Origin: Monodelphis domestica
Lineage: Eukaryota; Chordata; Mammalia; Didelphimorphia; Didelphidae
Length of the DNA stretch: 64,000 nucleotides
Assembly (NCBI RefSeq): GCF_027887165.1
Contig: NC_077232.1
Span: 18,058,755-18,122,754 of the forward strand
Direction of reading: 5' to 3'
Below, piece by piece: positions 33,906 to 45,385 of this stretch (position 1 is its first letter; each line of letters opens with the position of its first letter). The position numbers and the translations under genes were made by a program. The notes beneath the pieces are model-generated. The model was given only the letters and a program-made list of their open reading frames with translations. It did no database searches and was not told the DNA's origin.

Positions 33906-34490
33906 TTTATATATATATTCTTTGTTTATTTTTATTTTATTATATTAATATATTATTATATTTTATATTTATATATTTATATTCACTTCATTTTCCAATC
34001 TGTCTCTTTCCCTTTTTCCTTGCACATATTCACTTTTTCTGCGAAAAGGATTGAAAAAACAAACAAGGAAGGAAGATCAGTCCAACAAAACTAACCAACA
34101 CACAACTGGAGCAGGCCAGCTTCTATAAAATAGCCTTTTCTCCAAAAAAAGTTATTTTACTCAGTGCTATTTGAGTTCAACAATATGGGCTTAATAACAT
34201 GCTTAATTAACTTACCAAGGAAAGTCTAATGTGATTTTATTTGTTCACAGTGAAGTTTGCTGGGAAAAAAACCATAATTACTGCCCAAGGTCTACACAGT
34301 GTTTTTAGAAACTCACCTGTGGTTTCTGGCAGAGCTTTCATCTTTGTTGCCTTGAAAAAAAGTCCTCTAAAAATCCACACATCATCCTTCATCCCCCATT
34401 CTTGGTTCTGGTAGCTTTCAATCCCCTTCCAAGCTTGGATATGATTTTTTCCTTTTTTTTTTCTTGTATCTAAATTTTGAAGAAACGATT
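33906..34490. other. AT-rich gene-free stretch
   Basis: TATA and TTTA runs extend to about 33990, then plain sequence. I recognise no gene or repeat. Confidence 0.4.
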
Positions 34491-34613
34491 TTATTTTTAG
34501 AAAGGAGATTTTTCAATACAAGTTTAAAGTGAATAAAACATGGCTCCCAAGTGGATTTGTCTTCTATTTTTAACACCTCAGTAGAAGTTTCTATATTTTT
34601 GCTCCTGATAGAA

Positions 34614-34616
<3 letters not shown>

Positions 34617-34679
<63 letters not shown>

Positions 34680-34695
34680 TTCTCTTTCTCTCTCT
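34617..34695. repeat. (TGTC)n(TC)n microsatellite
   Basis: About seven TGTC units run into a TC stretch that abuts an inverted SINE, so again it may have grown from the SINE tail. Confidence 0.9.
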
Positions 34696-34893
34696 TAAAC
34701 CCATACCTTCTGTTTTGGAGTCAATTCTGTGTATTGGCTCCAAGGCAGAAGAGTGGTAAGGGCTAGGCAATGGGGGTTAAGTGACTTGCCCAGGGTCACC
34801 CAGCTAGGAAGTGTTTGAGACCCAATTTGAACCCAGGACCTCATGTCTCTAGGCCTGGCTCTCAATCTACTGAGTCACTTAGCTGCCCCCTCC
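34696..34893 (-). repeat. tRNA-derived marsupial SINE (WSINE1-like)
   Basis: Complete inverted copy, AAACCCATACCTTCTGTTTT to GTCACTTAGCTGCCCCCTCC. Confidence 0.9.
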
Positions 34894-35095
34894 ACAATTC
34901 TCAGTCAGGGGGAATTGCTGCTTCAGGCCACTATGAACTGAAATTGAGATAGAAGCCTTGGGAAAGAAGATCAGCTGGACTTAAGGAAGGTAACAATTTT
35001 TGGGAAGAGACAGAGTAGGGGAAATGTGGGAGGTAAGTAAGCATGTGGAGTGGCCTGAAGAAGCCAGCACAGCAGCTAGGAAGACAGAAAGCAAT

Positions 35096-35122
35096 GGGGG
35101 GTGGGGGTGGGGGTGGGGTGGG
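35096..35122 (+). other. G-quadruplex motif
   Basis: Five runs of three to six G separated by single T bases (GGGGGTGGGGGTGGGGTGGG). This is far above what the AT-rich surroundings predict. Confidence 0.7.
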
Positions 35123-35449
35123 CATAGCTACATGATCCAAGAGCCCAGAATTCAGGGACCAGCATGCACCAAGATAATAATTCTCTTTGGTTGGTCTCTG
35201 AGACTAGAGAGAGAAAAACAAGATCCTCACACACTGGACCTCAAGTTTATCCAATACTGATGTCAGTTTCAGCTCCATCATCTGACTAAGGATTTGAGCA
35301 TCACTTCCCTGCAGGTTGGCAGCAATCATGTGTATATAGTGTTAGTCCTTTATTTCTAATGATCATTAATAAATCCCTTAAAATATAACATTTTAATTTT
35401 TGAGATCTAATTTTAATTTTTTACAATAGGTGCAGAGGCCAAATATTAA

Positions 35450-35640
35450 TTTGAGAGCTGTAAAGGGCCTTAGAAATCACTAAAGTGCAAGTCATTTATA
35501 CATATAGGGGAGAAATTTGGGCTCTGAAGATTGAGGTGACTCAAGCAAGGTGATACAGGGACACAGTGGTACAGACATGATTCCAGTGTTCGTCTCTGAT
35601 ATCAAATCTAGCATTCTTTCCACTGTATCACAAAGATTAA
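35450..35640 (-). repeat. MIR fragment
   Basis: GTAAAGGGCCTTAGAAATCA and GGTGACTCAAGCAAGGTGAT are decayed inverted MIR wording. Confidence 0.45.
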
Positions 35641-35919
35641 ATTTACTTTTTTATTTGACTTTGGACCTGGAACCGGACAATCACTTTATCTCTCAGTGTT
35701 CTAGGTGTCAAAAGTTTACAGATTAATTGTTGTTCTGTATTTGGGAAGGGATTTCCACCTCGGGAACTCAGTGATCTGTTGATACTCCAGGTCTAGACCA
35801 AAAGATCCCGCCCTACTTTATTGTCTTTGGGGGACTCAGGTAAAGGATTTGTTTTTGAAACATATGGAGCCTGTTAGGTTGTTATTGTGAAGATTCTTGC
35901 ATGAAGTGGAGGAGGCTGG

Positions 35920-36160
35920 TTTATTCAGTTAGTCAGTCAGTTATTATGTTTTTATTAAGTACCTACTATGTACTAGTATGGAATTAAACACTGAAGACAC
36001 AAAGAGAGGTAAAAGAGAGTCTCTGCTCGCAGGGAGCTGCTAGTATAATGTAGGAGACAACATATGAATGACTATGTACACTTAAGCTGTATATAGGATA
36101 AATTGGAAATAGTCAATAGAGAGAAATCATTACAATTAAGAGGGATTGGGAGAAAGCAGT
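35920..36160 (+). repeat. Unclassified old interspersed repeat
   Basis: GTACCTACTATGTACTAGTA, GTCTCTGCTCGCAGGGAGCT and GGATAAATTGGAAATAGTCA belong to the family at 13870 and 23460. Confidence 0.5.
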
Positions 36161-36492
36161 ATGGCTAAGCTATCATCCACAACTCCTTCCAGTAGATCTA
36201 GAAGATGAATCCTGATGGGTAAATCCAGGAAAGATCATTGTCCAGGGAAGCACAGGGAGACAGAAGAGTCTGCTTGACACTGGAATCTGGGTCCAAGTAA
36301 GAATATACAATGCCCAGGGCAAAGATGTGCACAAACAAAAAGTGGTCCCAGTCACTTCCTGGGGCCTCCCATAGGCTTCTCTTGGGCACTGTGGTGGAGA
36401 CAGGTACCAACTGGCAGATTTGTTGCCCACTACTTAGTTGTGCATCATAGATCCAGAGTAGAATGAAACTTGAAATGGAGTCAGCATTACTT

Positions 36493-37187
36493 TTTTAAAA
36501 AATTGATTTATTTAATTGGTTAATTTGAAATATTTTTCCATGGTTCCATGATTCATGTTCCTTCTTCTCCTATCCTTCTTCACCCACCTTCTGGAGCCAA
36601 TGAGCAATTCCACTGGGTTTTACATGTATCATTGTTTGAAACCTATAATCCATATTATTAATATTTGCACCAGGGTGATCATTTAGAGTTAACATCCCCA
36701 ATCATATCCTCATTGACCCATGTGATCAAGCAGTTGTTTTTCTTCTGAGTTTCTACTCCCCCAATTCTTTCCCTTAATGTGGATAGTGTTCTTTTTCATA
36801 AGTCCCTCTAGATTTTCCTGGGTCATTGCATTGCTGCTAGTAGAGAAGTTCATTACAATCGATTGTGCCACAGTGTATCATATCAGTCTCTGTGTACAAT
36901 GTTCTCCTGGTTCTGCTCCTTTTGCTCTGCATCAGTTCCTGGAGGTCGTTCCAGTTCACATGGACTTCCTTCAGTGTATTATTCCTTTCAGCACAATAGT
37001 ATTCCATCACCAACATATACCACAATTTGTTCAGCCATTCCCCAATGGAAGGGCATCCCCTCATTTTCCAATTTTTGGCCACCACAAAGAGTGCAGCTAT
37101 GAATATTCTTGTACAAGTCTTTTTCCTTATTATCTCTTTGAGGTACAAACCCAGCAGTAATATGGCTGGATCAAAGGCCAGGCAGTC
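36493..37187 (-). mobile_element. L1 3' end (ORF2 C-terminus and 3' UTR), inverted
   Basis: On the minus strand, 37148 to 36837 keeps a 103-codon open frame with the L1 ORF2 C-terminal phrases FIAALFVVAKNWKMRGCPSI, GEWLNKLWYMLVMEYYCAE and LMQSKRSRTRRT. Below it lies the 3' UTR (AATGTGGATAGTGTTCTTTT, GGGTTTTACATGTATCATTG) down to a T-rich end at 36493. It is 5'-truncated, of about 700 bases, and relatively young because the frame is still open. Confidence 0.9.
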
Positions 37188-37439
37188 TTTTGAAGCCTGG
37201 ATGTGGTATTACAGAAGAGGGAATGGGGAATGGCATGGTGATTCGGGAAGGCAGATCTCAGCTTGGTATAAGGAGAAAAATGGTGACCATATAAGTGGTT
37301 TAGTAATGGATCCCTGGACAATGTTCTGAGAATAAAGGAAGTTCAGAGCCTGGCAGCATTGGAATTGTTCAGAACCCTGGGGCAGAGAAAGTTTTCACTT
37401 GTGGCATCTTGCCCATCCTACAGAGGAATAACCAAGGTA

Positions 37440-38960
37440 GGAACCTTAGCCCAAAGAGAAGCCTACAATTCTGCCATTTAAACTAACAGAAAATTATCTG
37501 GCTGTCTAATAGAGCCTGAGTTCATCAGCAATCTGCTATTGCTCTGACTACCACTCAGTTCAGGGACTTGCAGAACTCAGACAGGTTGGCAGGATTCAGT
37601 CTTTGCCCTGTGGGTCAGAACACTTTGGGAGTACTAAAAGCTTGTGGATTCTAAGAGGTCTCTGTCCTTGAGATATTGAAATAACACAATACTCAGTACC
37701 TCAAGAAAGTGGCAACAGGACCAGCCCAGACTTCCATTCCAGAACTGTTCTAGAGCTCAGCTTTAACAGCAAGTTCAAAGTCAGAAAGTGGACTAGAAGA
37801 ATGGGCAAGCCAAAGAAGAACCCCATAACAATATGGTTTTGTGTTGGTAGGGAGCTTGAAGACACAAACACAGAAGAGAATGACTTTAAAACATCCACCA
37901 AGAATTCTTCAAAGAAAAACACAGCTTGGGGACAAGCAATCAGAATTCTTGGAAGAGATGAAGAAAGAGGTTTTTTTAAAGTTCATGTTTTAATAAATGA
38001 AATAAGTGGTTGAAGAAAAAATAAAACAGCTATTGAAGAAAGAACTGGATAGGGAATTAGAAGCTCCGTATGAGGTACAAAACCTCACCCAAGCAATATA
38101 CTTCCTGAAAAATCAAAATGGACTAAATGGAAATCAATGACTTCATGAGGCAAAAATAAATATTTTAAGAGTCCATAGGCTGAAAAAAGAAGAAAATATA
38201 AAGTATCATTGACTGACCTGACGAACAAATTTAGAAGAAAAAAAAATCAATAGAGTATAAGAATGCGAAGACTAAAAAACTAGTCTAACCATCATATTTT
38301 GAGGAATCTTTTTTTAAACTGTACATATTTCTTAGAACCTGAAGGGAAAGTAGTAATAAAAGAATCCATTAATCACCTCCTGAAAGAAGCTGCAAATGAA
38401 AGCTGCTAGGAAATACATAGTCAAAATCTAAAACTTCTAGAAACACACACACATGCCATTAAAAAAAACAACTGCAAGCAGTGAGAAAGAAAGAATTCAG
38501 ATGCCAAGGTGTCACTGTCATAACCATATGTGATTCAGGAGCCACCTCTGCAAAGGAATAGGGAATTGGACTATAGTAATCCAGAAGGAAAATAAAAAAA
38601 AGATGTCAGCTTATTATAAGAAGGGGAAAAGGAGAATCAGAGCAAGAACAGATTAAATGAGGGATTAGTTCTAAGCAAAACAAAATCTAATGATGAAGAA
38701 ACCTATTTATAACTTCTGAGGTGGCAAAGAATGGGAATCTGAGAGGGTACCTATTAATTGAGAAATGGACGAGCATCTGTGGTATATAAATGTGAGAAAT
38801 ACTATTGGGTTGTAAGAAATTATGAAAGGGATGTTTTCAGAGTGTTCTGAGATTTGTTTGAGGTAATGTTGAATGAAGTGAACAAAATAAGAATTTATGC
38901 AATGAGAGCAGTGTGGCAAAGGCAAACAACTCTGAAAGAATTAGGAACTCAATAGCAGAA
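37440..38960 (+). mobile_element. Half-L1 (HAL1-like) element: ORF1 region joined to an L1 3' end
   Basis: An L1-type 5' leader (GAAAGTGGCAACAGGACCAG) leads to an ORF1-like start ATGGGCAAGCCAAAGAAGAA at 37801. Decayed ORF1 wording follows (GAATTCTTGGAAGAGATGAA; ATTAATCACCTCCTGAAAGA; TACTGCAAGCAGCC-type text at 38472), then without a recognisable ORF2 the L1 3' end (GAGAAATGGACGAGCATCTG near 38760). Lack of ORF2 over 1.5 kb fits HAL1 elements. Many stops; old. Confidence 0.6.
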
Positions 38961-38961
38961 T

Positions 38962-39188
38962 GGGTCAGGTGTAGATGGCAGTGCATAGAGTATCCAATAT
39001 AAAGTCAGGAAGATTGTGGCCTCAGATACTTATTAACTGTATGACCCTGGGCAAGTCACTTACTCCTGTTTGCCTCAGTTTCTCATCTTTAATTTATAAT
39101 TGGAAAAAGCCATGTTCATGTACTTGCCAACAAAGTCCCAAATGGTGTCATTAAGAGTCAGACATGATTGAAAATTGAAAAAAAAAAC
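38962..39188 (+). repeat. MAR1-type SINE with RTE/BovB-like tail
   Basis: CCCTGGGCAAGTCACTTACT core, CCAAATGGTGTCATTAAGAG and GTCAGACATGATTGAAAATT tail, ending in a poly(A) run. Confidence 0.8.
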
Positions 39189-39299
39189 CAGCATGCTGAG
39201 CAATCATGATTCCAGAGGACTCATGATGAAACATATTATTCACTCATAACTATTCATTACTCACAGAGTAGTAAATTCAGAATGCAGAATGAAACAAAC

Positions 39300-39995
39300 A
39301 GAACATAACCAGTTACAGAATTATAAGTAAATGCTCCAAAGTCCACAAAGAATTTCATTTGATGGACTCTTAGCACAGACTCTTAAGAATGGGGTTCAGG
39401 AGGCAGCTGGGTAGCTCAGTGAATTGAGAGCCAGGCCTAGAGACGGGAAGTCCTGGGTTCCAATTTGGCCTCAGATACTTCCTAGCTGTGTGACCCTGGG
39501 CAAGTCACTTGACCCCCATTGCCTAGCCCTTAACACTCTTCTGCCTTGGAGCCAATACATAGTATTGATTCCAAGATGGAAGGTAAGAGTTAAAAAAAAG
39601 AATGGGGTTCATTAGCCAGTCTATTCCAAGATTCTTTAATAGAGTGAAGTCTATTCATGATACAGGCATAAGCTTACTAGTCTCTCTTTTTGGCACCTCA
39701 TGCTAATTTTTTTTCAGCAAACAAGATATACCTCAAACTTAAGCTATGATGTAGCACATTTTAAATTGTTAAATTTAGTAGACAAAAAACAAGTTGGGAA
39801 GGAATGTGTAAAACTATTTTTTCCAAATTTGAGGAATCTAGGAAAAATAATTGGAGGGAACTAGAATAGTTGTTATGGTGATCACCTAGATCCTCCTTAT
39901 TTCTAAGGCCAATATTTCTGCCCTTAACACAAGATATGGCCTTGGCAATGGATTATGCCTAAAAGTTACTCTTTGCAAGAAATGAATTGTTTTGA
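39300..39995 (+). repeat. OR upstream block shared with 16565-17045
   Basis: It aligns with the region upstream of the 17 kb OR (TGCTCCAAAGTCCACAAAGA; AGGAATGTGTAAAACTA-type text) but is longer because of the SINE at 39399. Confidence 0.65.
39399..39597 (+). repeat. tRNA-derived marsupial SINE (WSINE1-like)
   Basis: A perfect 14-base target duplication AAGAATGGGGTTCA lies at 39385-39398 and 39598-39611. It is absent from the equivalent place near 16650, so it inserted after those two units separated. Confidence 0.95.
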
Positions 39996-39998
39996 TGA

Positions 39999-40015
39999 TT
40001 TCTTTCTTGTCACAG
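39999..40015 (+). promoter_or_regulatory. 3' splice acceptor before the 40 kb OR
   Basis: TTTCTTTCTTGTCACAG ends at 40015, 29 bases before the ATG at 40044. Confidence 0.65.
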
Positions 40016-40035
40016 CTGAATAATCCAACTCCCAA

Positions 40036-40065
40036 ATGGAATTATGGAGAATGGCTCAGAGGTGA
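40036..40065 (+). other. Overlapping upstream ORF at the 40 kb OR start
   Basis: An ATG at 40036 opens a nine-codon frame (MELWRMAQR, then TGA at 40063-40065) out of frame with the receptor and overlapping its start. The acceptor at 40015 places it in the same exon, so a scanning ribosome meets it first. The other ORs here have no such ATG between acceptor and start in the same place. Confidence 0.6.
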
Positions 40066-40988
40066 AGGAGTTCATCCTTGTGGGATTAACAGACGCCCAT
40101 GAGCTGCAGGTCCCCCTCTTCATAATATTCACTATCATCTACCTTATCACCCTGGTGGGGAACCTGGGGATGATAGCCCTGATCTCCTGTGACCCCCGTC
40201 TTCACACTCCCATGTACTTTTTCCCCAGTCATCTCTCCCTGGTGGATTTTGGCTATTCTTCAGCTATTACACCCAAAGCAATGTCCACATTCCTCATGGA
40301 AGACAAGATAATCTCCTATGGTGGATGTGCTGCACAGTTTTTCTTCTTTGTGGCCTTTTCTACCATTGAAAGTTATCTCCTGGCTGCTATGGCTTATGAT
40401 CGCCATGCAGCTGTGTGTAAACCTCTCCATTACACGACCACCATGACATCTAGCGTGTGTGCTGGTCTCACTATTGGTTCCTATCTATGTGGTTTTCTGA
40501 ATTCTTCCCTTCACACAAGAAATGCCTTTAGTTTTGATTTCTGTAGTTCCAATGTGATCCATCACTTTTTCTGTGATTTTCCAGCACTTGTGGCTCTCTC
40601 CTGTTCTGACACACACATCAGTGAATTGATTGTCTTCTTTGTTGTGGGATTCAATGCCCTTTTGACCCTTTTCATTATCTTGATATCCTACTTATTCATC
40701 TTTATTGCCATCTTGAGGATGCGTTCCCCTGAGGGTCGCCAGAAAGCCTTTTCTACCTGTGCTTCCCACCTCACAGCAGTGTCCATATTCTATGGGACAG
40801 TAATATTTATGTACTTACAACCCAGTGCTAGTCATTCCATGGACACAGACAAAGTAGTATCTGTCTTCTACACTATAGTAATTCCCATGTTGAACCCTCT
40901 GGTCTATAGCCTGAGGAATAAAGATGTCAAGAGTGCTTTTATTAAACTTTCTCAGGGTGCAAAGTCTTCATTAGGCTTATCCTTTTAA
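40044..40988 (+). CDS. OR5B-like: Olfactory receptor, OR5B-like, apparent hybrid gene
   Basis: This is an intact 314-residue intronless odorant receptor with glycosylation site N3 (NGS), GN at 39-40, C95, [10 protein letters not shown] at 116-125, C167, C177 and C187, [11 protein letters not shown] in TM6 and [12 protein letters not shown] in TM7. Two changes stand out in TM2, [10 protein letters not shown] where its neighbours have [10 protein letters not shown] (P61 and H63), plus P229 in the third inner loop. Residues 1 to about 195 follow the 17 kb gene ([20 protein letters not shown]). From about 197 to the end they follow the 49 kb gene ([30 protein letters not shown]). Flanks agree: upstream like the 17 kb unit, downstream like the 49 kb unit. 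The frame is open, but whether the TM2 proline folds normally is unknown. Confidence 0.93.
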   Translation: MENGSEVKEFILVGLTDAHELQVPLFIIFTIIYLITLVGNLGMIALISCDPRLHTPMYFFPSHLSLVDFGYSSAITPKAMSTFLMEDKIISYGGCAAQFFFFVAFSTIESYLLAAMAYDRHAAVCKPLHYTTTMTSSVCAGLTIGSYLCGFLNSSLHTRNAFSFDFCSSNVIHHFFCDFPALVALSCSDTHISELIVFFVVGFNALLTLFIILISYLFIFIAILRMRSPEGRQKAFSTCASHLTAVSIFYGTVIFMYLQPSASHSMDTDKVVSVFYTIVIPMLNPLVYSLRNKDVKSAFIKLSQGAKSSLGLSF

Positions 40989-41692
40989 TTAGGGCATAAC
41001 CTAATGCATCTTTTCTATTCACACCTTCATTGTACCCACACTCTCTTCATCCACCATGACTTAGACAGACTGGATTCTTTTTTCTTCTTGAACCTGGGAA
41101 GTACCTTCCTGGAAGGTTTCTAACTACCAAATGTCTAGTCTTCAGCATATTGAATTTAGGAGAATTGGCCCCATTTATCTCAATTCCAATTCTTACTCAA
41201 AGACACTTTCTGAAATTCAGTTACCCTTTAAATTTGTATAGAACTCCAGCATAACTCTTGCTCTTGAGCAGGATGTGATGCCAAGTAATGAAAATAGTCC
41301 CCGTGAATATTTCATTTGCTCAGTGTGTTCCTTAGTCCAAATAATTATTAAGTGTGTTGAGGATTTCCACCCAGAATGATGTATTGCAGTTATGAGAAAA
41401 ATGCTACAGAAAAGTTAGTTACTGTTATCCTCAGTGTGAATTTTCGTACATAATACCATTTCTTTGGCATGCGATGCTTCCAGTGTGACATTTTCTTTTA
41501 CCCAGACAAATCTACCACTCATTTATAATCTTCACTGATATAGAGGGTTGTCTAGGGCACTGACAGGGTAAGTGAATATTTCATGACCATACAACCAGTC
41601 AGAGGCAAGAATTATCTTAAAATTTCCTCATTCCAAGATCACTGTTCTGCATTGTTCCATACTGTTATCAATGTTTTATTTTAAACAGTTGA

Positions 41693-41698
41693 AATAAA
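41693..41698 (+). promoter_or_regulatory. Candidate poly(A) signal, 40 kb OR
   Basis: AATAAA 705 bases after the stop, conserved in position and context (ACAGTTGAAATAAATGATCT) with 51519. Confidence 0.4.
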
Positions 41699-41734
41699 TG
41701 ATCTAGTTTATCTGGGTGATCCTTCAGAGGCCAC

Positions 41735-42235
41735 AAAAATGAATTGGAAATTGAGGAGATGCCCATCAACTGGTGAATGGTTGAGCAAGTTGCAGTATAT
41801 GATTGTGATTGAGTACTATTGTACTAGAAAAAATGATGACCAAGAGGCTTTCAGAGAAACCTGGGGAGACTTACATGAACTAATGCAAAGTGAAATGAGC
41901 AGAACCAGGAGAACATAGTACACAGTAAGAGCAACATTATATGTGGATTAACTGAAAAATTTAGCTATTCTCAGCAATACAAGGATCTGAGACAATTCTG
42001 AAGGACTTGTGATGACAAATGCTATGTGCCTGCAGACAAAGAACTGATGGAGTCTGAATGGAGATCAGAGCTTACTTTAAAAAACTTATTCATGTTTTCA
42101 TATGAATTTTTGTTTGCAACATGGAACACATGGAAATATTGTGCATTATTGCACATGTGTAATCTATATCAAATTGTTTGCCTTCTCTAGGAATAAAAGG
42201 GAAAGAGAAAGAAATTCAAAGTTTAAAAAAATTGT
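41735..42235 (+). mobile_element. L1 3' end fragment, unit A
   Basis: GGAGATGCCCATCAACTGGT, GACTTACATGAACTAATGCA and AAATGAGCAGAACCAGGAGA are the ORF2 C-terminus (GEWLSKLQYMIVIEYYC, LMQSEMSRTRRT) followed by the 3' UTR. The same copy is at 51555 in unit B, so it predates the duplication. Confidence 0.85.
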
Positions 42236-43839
42236 GTAAAGAATGCTTACATGTAATTAGAAAAATGAAAAGACACTAAAAATAAAGCTATAATTTTTTT
42301 TGGTGGGTTTCTCTTCTTCTCTTTTCAGTAATAAAGAATTAAAATGATCTAATTTGTCTTAAAGTTCTTTCCTCATGTCTTTAATGCCAAACTTCTATTT
42401 TGGTTCATTTATTCAGTCAGTCTACCTGAAGTGGAGACAGCAGCCCCTTCTCACCACACTGAGACAGGACTATCTGTGTTATCTCTTCCATATTGCAAAG
42501 AAGACTCTTGTTTATGTACTGGCAGGATAGAGGGTCTCTTAGGTCCTTTCCACCTCTTAAAGGCTCTGTTTCTGGAGTTGAATGTTTGAACTTTCCTGTT
42601 TGCAGGAAGCTACAGAAGTCAAAGTAAACAGCTCTTCATCTCATCAGAATACAGACTGAACTGCTACAAATAGAGTCATTGGCCTTAAAATGGACTCACG
42701 AACTCTTGCAAGGCATAATTGGAGAATCTGGTGAATGTGTCTAACTAGGGCAGAAGCTCTCCTTTAGGTTTGGTTGGCTGAATTAGGGGAGACCTTGGCG
42801 AAATGTGTTGATGTGGATGAACAGAAGTATGCCATTGTCTCATCTTCTGTAAGGATTGGGTGAAAGGGAATATGAAAGGGATGTAAGTGGGAATGGAGGA
42901 GGTGAAAGGACAGAAGGAATAAGGAGGGTGGATGAGGTAAAAAGAGAGATAACACTGAGATAGAGAGACCATCTGTGAAATTCTCTCTTTCCCTCACCCT
43001 TCAATCCAAAGAGCAGTACCCCTGAGCTGTTGTTAAGGCAAGGATGAACAGGGGCTGTGTCTCAATGAGTAGGTTTCTGGGGAATGATTGAGTTTACTTC
43101 CCTCAAGGCTTGGCTGGCACTTGAAATCCCAGAATTCCCACTTTCTGGCAGGCTGGCTGTCCCTTTTGGCTTTGCTGTTTAGCCAAGGATAGATGTCTAA
43201 TCTAGCCCACCACCCTCTCTTTCTTTGGTTCTTCTATGATTTGAATTTGACTGAGAGTTTCTTCAATATAAGGATGTTGAATACTTCAAGTAAAAAAAGG
43301 GAGGGAATAGATTTGTGGGAATAGGAGACCCTCTCTACAGGTTGTCTTTGTCCTCCTCCTTCAGCTGAGCCAAGTGGTTCAGGTTTCAGCTTCTCTTTCT
43401 CCTTTCTCTCTAATCACAGTCACTATCCTAAACTAAAGAGATATCAAGTATCCTTCTTGGGAAAGTCAATGGATAGGAAGGGTCTTTGGGGTGACCCCAT
43501 GAAGTTCAAGGGATCAGCCTCTTTCTGCAGCAGTTGTTCTTTTCCTTTCTTGTATTGATCATCTAAAGATGTCAGGCTTCTTCTATCTTTAGGGCAAGGG
43601 AAATGTAGGAAAAGCTTTGTCACCACAGGCTGGGATCTCAAGCTTGGGTCCTAGCTCCTGACTTTCCAGAGTTCACAGGGCAAAAGATTCCTTTCTCAGC
43701 TTTTTCTCCCACAAGCCTCTTCTCCTGCTCCAACTGCTCCTCCCCCTCCTGGCCACATTCTAAATGATGGTTCCTCAGTCTCAGTTTTCCTTTCCACACA
43801 TCTCCCTGGCACAAAACTAGTTTATTTGGAGCATGGTTA

Positions 43840-44085
43840 GATGGCATCTAGGGAGTGTGGTGAATAGAGGACTTGACTTGGAGTCCCAAGAAAGGCTAAG
43901 TTAAAATCTGGCCTCAGATCCTAGTTATAGGACCTGGCACATCCCTTAACCCCCAGGTTTGTTAAAATGAGGAAAATAATAGTACCTATCTCCCAGGGTT
44001 ATTGTGAGGATTAAATGATATAATATTTGAAAAGCATTTAGGACACTGTCTGGCACATAGTAGGCACTTAACAATAAATAGTTTT
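43840..44085 (+). repeat. MIR/THER CORE-SINE, unit A
   Basis: It carries CCAGGGTTATTGTGAGGATT and GTCTGGCACATAGTAGGCAC. It is uninterrupted here, whereas the unit B copy holds an L1. Confidence 0.7.
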
Positions 44086-44599
44086 CTCTTTCGAGCAAAC
44101 ATTTATTCATTCTATTATTTAACATTTTATTTAATATGATAAATTCAACAAGCATTAATATTATTAATATTTTAAAATACAAAGAAAAGAGTAAAAGATT
44201 GATTAGGAAGCTGTTAATTAATATTATCTATAGCTTTTAAATGTTTATTGTTTTTAACCAATAATAAAATTGCCCTGCTTATCTGTGTCTCTTTCTAAAA
44301 TTTCCTTTGTTCTTTTTAAATGCTTCATTAGCTCTATTTCATTTCTTTTATCACAAAGATTTCATTGTTTTAGAATTCACCAAACTCCCTCCATCATCAG
44401 TCCACCTCTTGAAATCAGATGCTACTTTTCAAAATGGCAGATGAATTCAAGATGCATTATTGGAAGCCACTGTGCCTGAGGCTTAGGATTTGGCTCATCT
44501 GCCATCTATTGTCCTGTTTTCTATCTGGTTCTTCCAACCAGTCTCTGCCTCTGAGCTCAAGGCCTTGACTCTCTTGATTTCTGAGAGCCATCAGGTCTT

Positions 44600-44960
44600 C
44601 AGAGTGCAGGGGAGAATTCCTGACAACAGCTGAGAATCCTTGTGACTTCCCTTAGTGAGGTGGCATGAGTCCCCACCGATCCTGGCGTGTTTACATGTTT
44701 TACAGAGAAGAGCTCTGGTGGTCCTCAGAGGACTCTGGGTCCCTTAAGGCCACTGATGCTCCAGTGGTTATAAGACCCCTCCAGGTCTTGGCCACAAGCC
44801 ACAGAAAGCCTTTTGGACCTCCTTGGTCCTACTGTACTTGAGACAAGCTTGAAATCAAGGGCCATCAGTCACTTATTGATTTGCTCATTAATAGTTCTCC
44901 TGGGCTTTAGTTCATCTAGTTACTGACATGTAGGTAACAATAGAGCCTTAAGTGAACCAA
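44600..44960. repeat. Conserved intergenic module, unit A copy
   Basis: GTGACTTCCCTTAGTGAGGT, GGTCCTCAGAGGACTCTGGG and TTTGCTCATTAATAGTTCTC. Near-identical to 58470 and recognisably related to 9300, 20430 and 31120. Confidence 0.6.
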
Positions 44961-45142
44961 CCATGTCCTAAAGGACTCTCTGAATTTGGTAACAGACATG
45001 GGAAAATGTTTCTCCAAAAATGTTCTTTCTTCGTCTCTGGCTTGGGTATAACTGAAGATCTCTGAGGGAATGTTCTTGGTCAGTCTTCCTCCTTTGAGTC
45101 TTGTGACAGAACTAAAGGATTCAGGTAGGTGTCATGTCTGGT

Positions 45143-45385
45143 ATCTCAGTGGTGTGTGGACAGAGGGCTGGGCTTGACTTGTCTTCTTGAGTTCAAATCT
45201 GTTCTCAGACACTTAGAAAGTGTGTGACCCTGGGCAAATCTCTTAACCCTGTTTGCCTCAGTTTCCTCAACTGTATAATGGTTGAAGCATGAAATGGGAA
45301 ACCACTCTAGTAGCTTTGCCAGGAAAACCACACCAGGGGTTATGAAGAGATGGACATGACTGAAATGACTGAAGAACAACAGCAA
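45143..45385 (+). repeat. MAR1-type SINE with RTE/BovB-like tail, unit A
   Basis: GTGTGTGACCCTGGGCAAAT core and GAAGAGATGGACATGACTGA tail. Shared with 59020. Confidence 0.85.
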
